Below are positions 7,829-16,928 of a DNA stretch of 35,960 nucleotides, one piece after another. The notes below the pieces were generated by a model. The model was not told the origin of the DNA. It did not search any database and saw nothing but the letters and a program-made list of their open reading frames with translations. Numbering within the stretch: position 1 is the first letter of the stretch; each line of letters begins with the position of its first letter. This DNA comes from a bacterium (GTDB taxonomy: Bacteria; Cyanobacteriota; Vampirovibrionia; Obscuribacterales; JAKAZS01). The stretch is taken from NCBI GenBank assembly GCA_021785395.1, contig JAJYFO010000006.1, positions 1 to 35,960 on the forward strand. Direction: 5' to 3'. The position numbers and the translations under genes were made by a program.

Positions 7829-10732
7829 ATGAAACCCGAACTAGCCACAGATAAAATCGCTAAAACTCCAATTGCCCCAAAGCAATCTAAAAGCAATGGA
7901 TTAATCAGTGAGTTTGTAAAAAGTGCTGAATACACAGCCATTCAAGAACCTGTAAGCAGTTTAGCGCAAATAACCGACGCGCTTCATAATAGTTTCAGCA
8001 AGGATAAATGGCACAAAGACTTAAAATTTATGGACGCTCCAAAACCAGCCAAGTTTGGCAGTCTAGACTGGGCGGCGCAAAACGTAGGGTCAGCAGTAGG
8101 AATCATAGCCCCGTTTATGCTAGCCCAAGGCGGCGTTTCTATGAGCCTTGATAGACTGGGTGTTAGCGAAGCCAGCCAAAGCCTTTTAACTAAAAGTGCC
8201 CTAAGCTTAGACATCCGCAATTCAGCTTTGGCTGGAGCCACCTACGGAGCTTTATTTACCCCTGTAGATTTAAAACAACACGATTTTTTGACCGGCAAAA
8301 TAGAAAACAGTCTAAGTAATGCCTTGACTTTTGGTACGCTTACAGCTGGGTCAATAGGTGTAGCTTCGTTAGGAGAATCTGGCCTAGTTGACAACTTAGG
8401 AGCCAAATCACTTTTAACCAATAAAATCTTTACAGGTGCAACGGCTGGACTTCCGGCTGGTTTTGTAGCGGCCGAATTTAATTCATTGGTTAATAATGGC
8501 AAACTGGCGTCTAAGCAAGAAATTGAACAGTCGCTAGCTGGCATGGCCTTAATAGGCGGTGTATTCGGGGCAAAATCGCAGTTAACCGATAACATTCAAT
8601 CGATTCATATTATCAATCCCAAGCTGGCCAATATAAGTGAAACGAAAATAGAAGCAATTAGGCCTGACCCAAGCCAACCTAGCCCAGAAGCTAACAATAG
8701 GGTTGGTGTCGATTTCAAACCAGCTGATAATCTTGCCGAATCGAAAATAGCTGCCGATTTGGGCGGTTTGCCAAATGACGGCACGGCCATAAGGATAGAC
8801 TTAGACCCAAGCAATTACGAAGCCTTTAAGACTGGTATTACTAAGCTAGGCAAAGCCGTACAATCTTTGCAGTCACCCGATTTAAGCACACGCTTACAAG
8901 CCCGTAACGATTTTATAAATTTTGCCCTATCGCCGGAAGGCCAATCGGTTAAACTAAACTTAATACCGGTAGCCAAAAATCTGGGCAGTTACGCGACCAA
9001 TTTAGTGTTGGATGGCTATAGTGACAAACCAAGCCAAATAAAGATTCAATTACCGCTGCCCGAATTAAAAGCTGGCAATGCCATAGCCTTTGCCCAAGAG
9101 TCGACAAAACTCACTAATAGTTTTAACGATTTTCAAAGTATTGCCGACAGGTTAACGCTAGCCTCAAGCAATGAAAGGCCAGACATTTTAAATGAACTAA
9201 AACAATTTTTAGACCAAAACCCTAACCTTCACGATACCGTAAAATCTTTTGCCAGTCAAAAACGCTCATCAACACTAGCTTTTTCCGTTGACGATTATTT
9301 TAAAGACAATCAAGACCATGTAAGCTTAGCCAATGACTATCATTCAACTTTAAAACCAAGTTCACCAGTGTTTGAAAAAATCAAGGCGGCTCTAGCTGGG
9401 CAATCTATACTAATAGCCGGCAACATAAAGGCAGACCAAGCCATATCTGGGTCTAGCCATGTTTTAGACTTATCGCAATTACACAGCCATGAATTGGACC
9501 AAGTCAAATCAGAAATAGCCAAAAGAAGCAGCGATCTAACATCTAGCGATAAAGCCACCCAAATCAAGTCAGCTCGGTTTTTAACGCAATTCATTGGCGG
9601 CATGGACGTCAATCAATTTAAAGACTGGTATAATGCCACCACTAAAAACCTTCTACAGATGAATTTACCGATGGGGAGCGTTTTAGTAAGACCAGAAATA
9701 AACGAAGCTATAAACGACCAAGATCCTGGCAAAACAATTGATCCAAGCCTAATACAAGCGTATTTAAGTGGCCATAAAATAATCAATACCAAAATTAAAT
9801 CACCCGAGATAACTGAATATTTTGATAACAGCAAGCAAGATTCTAATTTACCCAATTGGTTTAGACAAATTATGGAAAACAATGATACCAAAACAAATAG
9901 CGAATCTAATAATATATCAGCCATACTACCAGACAAATTAGCCAAACTGGCTAATATTCTTGATTCATTTAAGGGAAATAATCAGACTATCAATTCAATA
10001 TTATCGCTAGATAACATTGATGGCAAAGCTGTCGATGAAATGTTCTTTAAACTAGGTAATCCTAAAACGGGTCAGAATTATTTCGACCTCATCAAATCGA
10101 TAACCGAACAACCGATTGACCCACAGTCTTTCAGGCTATTTACCAAAGCTTTGTCAGACTACAACCCTAACGAAAGAAACAATGTTAATTATAAAAGTCA
10201 TAACGAACATATTGCTACAATAGTATTTCACAAACTAGCTAGTGATACCAATATGTCCGAAAGTCAAATTGCCGATGGCGAATTAGCTATTCACAACATT
10301 ATATCTCCACCACCTAGATTCTTTAAGCCCAACAGCAATTACGCAAAACCACCAAGAATAGATAGCCGCTACGGAGCTGGTAAAAATAACGCAGCCGCCA
10401 AAGGCGTCGATAATGATACAGAAAATAGTTCTATACCCGAAAGCGCCGATTCAAAAACCAAGAAAGATAACCAAACGGTTGTAAGTAAGGATGGGAATAC
10501 TCTACCTAAAACAAAACTACCGTCTAATCAAAGTGGAAAAGCGTTAACTAGTGATACAAAAATTTCACCTATTGACAAAATCAAAGCAACCACCGGTCAA
10601 ACTACTACTATAACGCCAGACCAATTTGACCGTGATTTTTCAGGTAAAGAAGACCGCTCTAGTAAAAGAATGGCTGGTCGAGAAAAGGATAGACAGCGAG
10701 AAAAAAACCGCGATAGGCGGTTTGAAGATTAA
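7829..10732 (+). CDS. Large uncharacterised protein (~967 aa) with Gly/Ala-rich hydrophobic segments and a charged C-terminus
   Basis: Single long ORF. The track starts at TTG 7814, but ATG 7829 (MKPELATDKIAKTP) is more likely. C-terminus RSSKRMAGREKDRQREKNRDRRFED. Confidence 0.8.
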   Translation: MKPELATDKIAKTPIAPKQSKSNGLISEFVKSAEYTAIQEPVSSLAQITDALHNSFSKDKWHKDLKFMDAPKPAKFGSLDWAAQNVGSAVGIIAPFMLAQGGVSMSLDRLGVSEASQSLLTKSALSLDIRNSALAGATYGALFTPVDLKQHDFLTGKIENSLSNALTFGTLTAGSIGVASLGESGLVDNLGAKSLLTNKIFTGATAGLPAGFVAAEFNSLVNNGKLASKQEIEQSLAGMALIGGVFGAKSQLTDNIQSIHIINPKLANISETKIEAIRPDPSQPSPEANNRVGVDFKPADNLAESKIAADLGGLPNDGTAIRIDLDPSNYEAFKTGITKLGKAVQSLQSPDLSTRLQARNDFINFALSPEGQSVKLNLIPVAKNLGSYATNLVLDGYSDKPSQIKIQLPLPELKAGNAIAFAQESTKLTNSFNDFQSIADRLTLASSNERPDILNELKQFLDQNPNLHDTVKSFASQKRSSTLAFSVDDYFKDNQDHVSLANDYHSTLKPSSPVFEKIKAALAGQSILIAGNIKADQAISGSSHVLDLSQLHSHELDQVKSEIAKRSSDLTSSDKATQIKSARFLTQFIGGMDVNQFKDWYNATTKNLLQMNLPMGSVLVRPEINEAINDQDPGKTIDPSLIQAYLSGHKIINTKIKSPEITEYFDNSKQDSNLPNWFRQIMENNDTKTNSESNNISAILPDKLAKLANILDSFKGNNQTINSILSLDNIDGKAVDEMFFKLGNPKTGQNYFDLIKSITEQPIDPQSFRLFTKALSDYNPNERNNVNYKSHNEHIATIVFHKLASDTNMSESQIADGELAIHNIISPPPRFFKPNSNYAKPPRIDSRYGAGKNNAAAKGVDNDTENSSIPESADSKTKKDNQTVVSKDGNTLPKTKLPSNQSGKALTSDTKISPIDKIKATTGQTTTITPDQFDRDFSGKEDRSSKRMAGREKDRQREKNRDRRFED

Positions 10733-10919
10733 GTTTTTATTGACAAATACCAGAACGAAAAAGTTAAAATTTACCAAATTAAATTCCCCGCTATAAATAA
10801 CTTCGATGAATTTTATAGTCACCACTATAAGTTTTAGTTCGTTATTATTTTTTAGCTTAACCCGTTCTTCAAGTACTTAATCTAAAATTTTTTTTATTTT
10901 CAGATCGAAAACAATATAC

Positions 10920-10925
10920 TATAAT
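10920..10925 (+). promoter_or_regulatory. Putative -10 box TATAAT upstream of the giant repeat protein gene
   Basis: TATAAT 63 bp before ATG 10988, with a weak -35-like TTTTCA 17 bp further upstream. Confidence 0.3.
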
Positions 10926-10987
10926 GGGCAAATAAATATATTCAAGGAATCCTAATTTTACAGTAAATTTTTAGGGGAATTTAACTC

Positions 10988-13900
10988 ATGCTAGCAAGAA
11001 TCGGATTTATAACCAGGTTATTATCTTTAAACAATAGTACTAGTGTCAAAACAGAATTTGGCAATTCGGCTTTTAAAATAAAATCCACACACTCCAATAA
11101 TTTCATATGTCTAACATCACAGAGTAAGTCAATGGCTAAAAAATTTAGCTGCTCTATGTTAGCTTTTATGCTTACGTTAACGCTGTCGGCCAACGTACTA
11201 GCCAATGATTTAGCCAGTGGCTCTAGCAGAATGACCACACCAGGTCATAACGAAGGGATTTCCTTTAGCGATACCAGCCAATCATTACTAGCCTCTATAC
11301 ACCCCGAAGTTGCCAATCCAGGCCAATACATTAACCAAATTTTATCTAGCGTCATCAATCCGTATATAAATGAGAATTTAAATAGCTTAGCTCACGTCGT
11401 TGATATTGGACACTTAAGCCACGCTATCGACATTCAGCTAGCCAGCCACGAACTGGCTGTTACTAGCAACCAGACGCTTACCCAGGCTGAAGCCATTGCC
11501 GTAAACCAAGTCTTAAGCTTACAGCACCAGTCTTTGGTACTCAATAATTTTGGCCAGGCTATAGGTGGCAGTTTAAACGCAAATTCACTGCCCAATTCGA
11601 CCGTTAGTCTTTTATTGCCATCTGGAGTGACGCTTATTGACAACAGCGATAAATTGGTTTTAAATGGTAACTTGGCCAATTATGGCGATATTATATTCGC
11701 TGGCACAGGCAATATCCAAGCCAACATGATTTTAAACGATGGATTAATTAGCGCACCTAGCAATTTAGGACTGGATACTGGTGTTTTAATAAATAACGGC
11801 GGAATTTATGCTGTTCAAAACATAAACATAAACGCGCCTATCATATTTAACTCGCAAACAATAGAATCAGCCAATGGTAACGTCAACATATTCAATACTG
11901 GCTCGATCGATATAACCGGCACTTCTAATAGTATTTTAGAGGCTGTTAACGGAAGTATCAATATCAACGAAACGTCAGAAGCGATAAATCAAGGAATTAA
12001 TTTAGCCTACCAGAATTATTTGAGCCAGGAATTGAACCTAAATACACCTAATGGCTACGTTCAAGGAGCCACCGATAACGTAAGCGGTATAATTAATATA
12101 AACGCCAACTTGGCCCATTTAGCCACAGCTTCTAGCGATATGCTATTGGGTAACGATGTTGTTAAAGGTGACCCAACATACGTTAATACAGGTGGCAGTA
12201 TAAGCTTAAACGGAGCCGTTTCAACCTCGGGAGCCAATCTAGCAATTATTGCTAGCAACAGCATTATCGTAAACGTTGGCAGCAGTGGCTCGATAACAAC
12301 CGGTGGCGGTAACTTGACGATGATAGCTGGGCTAGGCAGTAATATATCTTCGACCGGCAACACCAATTCATCGACTATTCCTAATGGAGCTACAGCTGCT
12401 ATAAATAGTGTAACGGTAACGCTAGGAGCTAGCTCAGGTAACAGTGGTGGCAATATTGACCTGGTTACTAATAATACGTTAGCCTCTGGGTCAGCTGTAA
12501 TAAACACGTCGAATACTACCGGCAATGGCGGCAATGTAACCTTATTGGCTATAGCCAGTGGCAGTACTGGAGGCGAAATTTTAACCAGTAATTCGTCAAC
12601 GAGTTATTCTATTAACGCGACTTCAACTGATGCAGCTACAGGAATAAGTGGTGGCACTATTTTAATTCTAGCTGACGCTAGTCCCAGTACTGCGACAAAT
12701 ACGATTGTGCTAGGCAATATTGAAACCAATGGCGGGGTTGGAACCACCGCGTCAGCTGGGTCAGTAAATATCTATACCCAAAATGCCGTAAGCAATTCGG
12801 TGGTTTTATCCAACGCTGGCAGTATTACTACTGGGTATATAACCAATAACGGCTCTAATATAGCCAATGCTGGTATTAGTGTTGGCCAGATAACAACTTC
12901 TGGAAATAATGGATCAAGCACTAATGTTCAAAATGCCGCTGGTGAAAATGGCGGTAATGCCGGAAACATAAATATTCAAGCTGGCGGTAGTATTAGTGTT
13001 GCTAACGTAACCAGTATCGGTGGCGTTGGCGGTAATGGTGGGGCTAGCGGTAGCGGTGGAGCTGGTGGTAATGGTGGTAGTCTAAGTGTTTCAAGCTCAT
13101 CCGGCAATGTGAATATATCCGGCAGTGTTGAAGCTTACGGTGGTATTGGTGGCAATGGCGGAGCTGCCAGTAGTGGCACAGCTGGAGGAACTGGCGGCAC
13201 CGGTGGCCATGGTGGCAACGTAAATATTACAAGCTCAAGTGGCAGTCTAAGTGTAACCGGTAGTATCTATGCCTACGGTAACAACGGCGGCTTAGGCGGA
13301 GCTCCCGGCGGAGCTGGTAGCGGCGTTCAAGGCGGAGCTGGTGGTAATGGCGGTGACGGCGGTAACATAACTCTAAACACTAGTACAGGCAATATAAGTA
13401 TTGCCGATTTGTGGTCCTATGGCGGTAGTGGCACGGGTTTATTTTCTAATTATGGTGCCAACGCTGGCAACGGCGGATCAGCTGGTAGTATTACGATCGC
13501 AACTACAAGCGGTAACATCTCCACCGGCAGTGGAATTAGTGCTTCTGGTGGCAACGGCGGCAGCCCTGGAGCTACCGGTGGCTACGGTGGCGCTGGCGGT
13601 AATGGCGGCAACGGTAACAATATCAGCATTTCGACTAACACCGGCAGTATTTCGTTACCAGCAGTCTTGAATACTAATGGTGGTAACGGTGGCGGCGGTG
13701 GTGGTGGAATGGGCAGTGGTGGCGGCGGCGGTGGAAGCGGTGGCAACGCTGGCGACATAAACATAAGCACCAATAGCACTTCTTTAACCCTATCTAATGA
13801 TATAATGGCTAGTGGCGGTTCTGGCGGCGGCGGTGGCGGTGGCGGTGGCTATAATCCAGCCCTTGGTGGCAATGGGGGTAATGCCGGTAAAATCGTCGTG

Positions 13901-16555
13901 ACATCGTCAAATAGTCTAGATATTACATTTTCTGGTTATGTGGTAGCTTTAGCCGGTGGCGCTGGTGGTGATGGCGGACTAAATGGTAGCGCCAGCAACG
14001 CAGTTGGCGGTAGTGGCGGATTGGTTGGCTTTTGCGGCGGCGGCGGCGGTGGCGCTGGCGGTGGTGGCGGGTCTAGTAGCCCAAGTGTGGGTGGCAGTGG
14101 CGGCAACGGCTCAGATTCAGCCCCAGGTAGCGGTGGCTTGGCCAACTCACCGCCTGGCAATGGCAGCAACGGGGCTGCCGGGTCAGCTCCTGGAACTGGA
14201 CCAAACGACGTAAACGGTAATATTTACGACGGTAGTATTCAGGTGACTTCTAACGGTGGTTCGATTAGCATCAATGGCAGCAGTTTTCAGGCCGGCCAAA
14301 TCAACGTATCGACCAATGGCGCTGGCGGAATAGCCGTTAACACGGCTATGGGTATAGACGTAGCGCAAGCCACCCAAACAGTTAACCAGTACCATGTGGG
14401 TTTTGCAATTGGCAACGTAACCCTGGACGCAGCCGGAACCGGTTATATTACGACGAACTCAAGTGGTCTAATTTCAGCCAATAACCTTAATGTAAATAGT
14501 ACCGGTGGTGAAATTGGCTATGGTGTTGGCGGGGCTTCACCGTTAAATATCGACGCCAATAACTTAACTTTTACAGCCGGTTTATCGGTAGGTATACTGA
14601 ATAGTAGCGGCAACTTAAACGTTAATACATCCCAATCTGGTGCTAACCTCTACATTGAATCAGACGGAAATATAATGGCCAGTGGTTCTATTACAGCCCC
14701 AGTTCTCGGTCTTTATTCGTTTGCTGGCAGCACAGGCATTGGAACAGCCAACAATATAATTCAAGTCGACGCCCATAACCTGGGGTTAGAAAGTTATGGG
14801 TCTAACTCAAGCGTATACGTCAACGATACGAATAGTAGCAATACTATACTGCAGGCTAGCCAGGCTCGGTATATATTCAAACTCGATACAGCTGGACCTT
14901 TGTCTATTTTCGCTCAAATATACCAAAATGGGGTAGTTTCAGCCGGAACCATAAGCTCGCAGATAATCGCGATTCAAACATTTGGTGGATACGGCATATA
15001 TAACGACGCTAATATCCAGTCCAACGATTTTATCTTTTTGACAGCTTCGGGAAATGGTTATATAGCCGAGCCCAGTTCGCAAGCCTTGATGATGGCTCCT
15101 AATATTGCCTTAGTTAGTGGTGGTGGAGCCATCGGAGCTGGCGGACGACTGCTTTTAAATAGCCAAAATGTAGCTGCCTCTACCCAAGGGTATAATAATT
15201 TTGTCAATATATACGACGAAGCTAGTAATTCAGGTATTGTGGGCGGTCAAAGTGGGTCTTACTTTACTTTTAACACCAACGGTAACGTCAACATAACCGG
15301 CTCAATAGCTACTGGGGCTGGAACCAACACTAACGGTGGAGCTATTAATATATCAGCCAACGGAAACTTAAATATGGGTTATAGCGGTTCAAAAATTGGT
15401 TTATACACCAATAACGGTCCGATTGTATTACAGAATAACGATACCACGTCTGGGTCTATAAATATTGCCTCAAACACTACGTTTTACACCAATACAGCTG
15501 TTGGCGTCCCTGGTTACATCGTCGTTAATGTTGGCAGTTATAACCAAACTAATACTAGCAATCCTAACCCAAACTATATAACGGTTGAAACGTCTGGCGG
15601 CGCCAATGTTTATTTTGGCACCAATGGCATTACGGCGCAGGCTCCTGGCAACGTAATTGATGCCAAAGGGCAAAGTATTGTCTTTAATACTTCTAACCTT
15701 AGCGCCAATTCTATTACATTAGGCGGAAATGTTAGTATTACAGCGGATCCACCTGTTTTAGCAACCAGTAGCGTTAATAATTTATCCAATACCAATTTGG
15801 TGTCAGTAATAAATAATTCTTCGCCTAGTCTTTTAAATACTTCCCTGTATTCGCAAGTATTTAGTCAAATGAATTTGTTGGATAACCAAGAAGCAGGCAA
15901 CTTAAACCTTTACAGTAGTGCCATCAAGCTAAATTCATTTACTGGTCAAGTAAATAATTTATCCAACAGCGATTCAACCAATAAGCAAACTGACAATTTA
16001 ATAATACCGATAAGCTTCAGTAACAATTTTTGTTCAAGCAATGGTATCAATTCAGTTATTGTAGCTAAAAATGATATGAAAATCACTTTGGGTTATTTAA
16101 ATAAAATCAGCCTAGACCTTAAGCGCGGCAGTGTAGTTCTAGTTGTAAGCCAGGGTAAAACTGCTAGTATTTATAACTTGCACGACAACTCTTGCGGTAG
16201 CGTTAAAGTAAATCTAGCCGGTAGCCAAATAAAACTAGCTCCGGGTCGTCAGGTAAGTATTTTGGCGTCAAGTAAAATAGTTGATTTTGGCAACGTCAAC
16301 CAGTTGCCTTGTGTTGGTTATCGCGATTTAAAAACTAGCTTTGTTAATGGTTACGCAACTTATATTTCTGATTTTTCGATACCAAGTGTCATTAATTCTG
16401 TAAATTCATTAAAAACTATGTTTAGAAGCCAAGACCGCTATACTAAAAATCTAGCCAATAAACTAGTAAAAACAAGCGTTGTAATAATGCAAAGCACAAG
16501 TAATAAAGGTAATTATCAGCAAATAATACAACCCAAATTAACAGCTCTAAAATAA
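10988..16555 (+). CDS. Giant secreted filamentous-haemagglutinin-like / PGRS-like beta-repeat protein, 1855 aa
   Basis: Hydrophobic signal region MAKKFSCSMLAFMLTLTLSANVLA preceded by a 48-aa extension; many short beta-repeats (SGNVNIS, GGNITL); GGNGG-rich centre; FecR-like C-terminal LKRGSVVLVVSQGKTASIYNL...IKLAPGRQVSIL. Confidence 0.85.
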   Translation: MLARIGFITRLLSLNNSTSVKTEFGNSAFKIKSTHSNNFICLTSQSKSMAKKFSCSMLAFMLTLTLSANVLANDLASGSSRMTTPGHNEGISFSDTSQSLLASIHPEVANPGQYINQILSSVINPYINENLNSLAHVVDIGHLSHAIDIQLASHELAVTSNQTLTQAEAIAVNQVLSLQHQSLVLNNFGQAIGGSLNANSLPNSTVSLLLPSGVTLIDNSDKLVLNGNLANYGDIIFAGTGNIQANMILNDGLISAPSNLGLDTGVLINNGGIYAVQNININAPIIFNSQTIESANGNVNIFNTGSIDITGTSNSILEAVNGSININETSEAINQGINLAYQNYLSQELNLNTPNGYVQGATDNVSGIININANLAHLATASSDMLLGNDVVKGDPTYVNTGGSISLNGAVSTSGANLAIIASNSIIVNVGSSGSITTGGGNLTMIAGLGSNISSTGNTNSSTIPNGATAAINSVTVTLGASSGNSGGNIDLVTNNTLASGSAVINTSNTTGNGGNVTLLAIASGSTGGEILTSNSSTSYSINATSTDAATGISGGTILILADASPSTATNTIVLGNIETNGGVGTTASAGSVNIYTQNAVSNSVVLSNAGSITTGYITNNGSNIANAGISVGQITTSGNNGSSTNVQNAAGENGGNAGNINIQAGGSISVANVTSIGGVGGNGGASGSGGAGGNGGSLSVSSSSGNVNISGSVEAYGGIGGNGGAASSGTAGGTGGTGGHGGNVNITSSSGSLSVTGSIYAYGNNGGLGGAPGGAGSGVQGGAGGNGGDGGNITLNTSTGNISIADLWSYGGSGTGLFSNYGANAGNGGSAGSITIATTSGNISTGSGISASGGNGGSPGATGGYGGAGGNGGNGNNISISTNTGSISLPAVLNTNGGNGGGGGGGMGSGGGGGGSGGNAGDINISTNSTSLTLSNDIMASGGSGGGGGGGGGYNPALGGNGGNAGKIVVTSSNSLDITFSGYVVALAGGAGGDGGLNGSASNAVGGSGGLVGFCGGGGGGAGGGGGSSSPSVGGSGGNGSDSAPGSGGLANSPPGNGSNGAAGSAPGTGPNDVNGNIYDGSIQVTSNGGSISINGSSFQAGQINVSTNGAGGIAVNTAMGIDVAQATQTVNQYHVGFAIGNVTLDAAGTGYITTNSSGLISANNLNVNSTGGEIGYGVGGASPLNIDANNLTFTAGLSVGILNSSGNLNVNTSQSGANLYIESDGNIMASGSITAPVLGLYSFAGSTGIGTANNIIQVDAHNLGLESYGSNSSVYVNDTNSSNTILQASQARYIFKLDTAGPLSIFAQIYQNGVVSAGTISSQIIAIQTFGGYGIYNDANIQSNDFIFLTASGNGYIAEPSSQALMMAPNIALVSGGGAIGAGGRLLLNSQNVAASTQGYNNFVNIYDEASNSGIVGGQSGSYFTFNTNGNVNITGSIATGAGTNTNGGAINISANGNLNMGYSGSKIGLYTNNGPIVLQNNDTTSGSINIASNTTFYTNTAVGVPGYIVVNVGSYNQTNTSNPNPNYITVETSGGANVYFGTNGITAQAPGNVIDAKGQSIVFNTSNLSANSITLGGNVSITADPPVLATSSVNNLSNTNLVSVINNSSPSLLNTSLYSQVFSQMNLLDNQEAGNLNLYSSAIKLNSFTGQVNNLSNSDSTNKQTDNLIIPISFSNNFCSSNGINSVIVAKNDMKITLGYLNKISLDLKRGSVVLVVSQGKTASIYNLHDNSCGSVKVNLAGSQIKLAPGRQVSILASSKIVDFGNVNQLPCVGYRDLKTSFVNGYATYISDFSIPSVINSVNSLKTMFRSQDRYTKNLANKLVKTSVVIMQSTSNKGNYQQIIQPKLTALK
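12965..14215 (+). repeat. Protein-coding tandem repeat: ~45-aa modules of beta-strand plus poly-Gly loop
   Basis: Module starts read from in-frame codons: 12965, 13079, 13217, 13364, 13487, 13619, 13754, 13889. Each opens with [N/S/D]-[I/V/L]-x-[I/V] and ends in GGNGG/GGNAG. Confidence 0.8.
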
Positions 16556-16672
16556 AAGAAATAATTTATTTAACTAACTACAATTTATAAATTTAATAGT
16601 TAAAAAAGAGCAGCGTTATTATCTGCCCTTTGGGTAGGTGACGATAAGCACCTGAATTTGCCAAGCTAAAAA

Positions 16673-16689
16673 TAAAACGACTCGTTTTA
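16673..16689. promoter_or_regulatory. Palindrome TAAAACGA-C-TCGTTTTA (possible weak terminator or operator)
   Basis: 8-bp perfect inverted arms around a single C, in the intergenic region downstream of the giant gene. Confidence 0.3.
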
Positions 16690-16749
16690 AAGACAAAACA
16701 TAATATCTAAAATAATATATTTTAAAACTTGCAAACAGTTATCAACATT

Positions 16750-16787
16750 TTTACATCCTGAGCATAAACCTATGCTCAGGATGTAAA
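16750..16787. other. Perfect 17-bp inverted repeat with 4-nt loop (strong hairpin, no U-tract)
   Basis: TTTACATCCTGAGCATA-AACC-TATGCTCAGGATGTAAA, read directly. Confidence 0.9.
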
Positions 16788-16820
16788 GACAGAAATTAAA
16801 TTTAACCAATTATATTAAAC

Positions 16821-16904
16821 TGCCCTCGGAGAGATTCGAACTCTCAATCCCTTACGGGCAACGCATTTTAAGTGCGTCTCGTATACCAGTTCCGACACAA
16901 GGGC
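16821..16904 (-). tRNA. tRNA-Leu (anticodon UAA), class II with variable arm
   Basis: Reverse complement GCCCTTGTGTCGGAACTGGTATACGAGACGCACTTAAAATGCGTTGCCCGTAAGGGATTGAGAGTTCGAATCTCTCCGAGGGCA; acceptor stem GCCCTTG/CGAGGGC; GTTCGAATC T-loop; anticodon TAA. CCA is not encoded. Confidence 0.93.
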
Positions 16905-16928
16905 TTAAACTAACTATTAATTTTACAC

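Noticed and set aside
8242-9945. Minus-strand ORFs inside the 972-aa gene (8242..8595, 8605..8814, 9340..9612, 9613..9945)
   Set aside because: Shadow ORFs caused by codon bias of the long plus-strand gene; hydrophobic Leu/Ser-rich translations with no recognisable domain.
13582-14169. Minus-strand proline-rich ORFs (13582..13779, 13936..14169) inside the giant gene
   Set aside because: They are antisense translations of Gly (GGN) codons giving Pro (CCN); the opposite strand has a continuous 1855-codon ORF with signal peptide and structured repeats.
13401-14213. Plus-strand Ala/Val-rich ORFs 13401..13670 and 13983..14213
   Set aside because: Alternate-frame readings of the GGN-rich repeat region; the low stop density comes from composition, not coding.
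12940-14215. Possible CRISPR-like or DNA-level repeat array
   Set aside because: Periodicity is at the protein level with variable lengths (114-147 bp) and no constant repeat plus unique spacer structure; no cas genes.
16750-16787. Intrinsic terminator for either flanking transcription unit
   Set aside because: Stem is perfect but no U-tract follows on either strand, so it is listed as a hairpin of unknown role.
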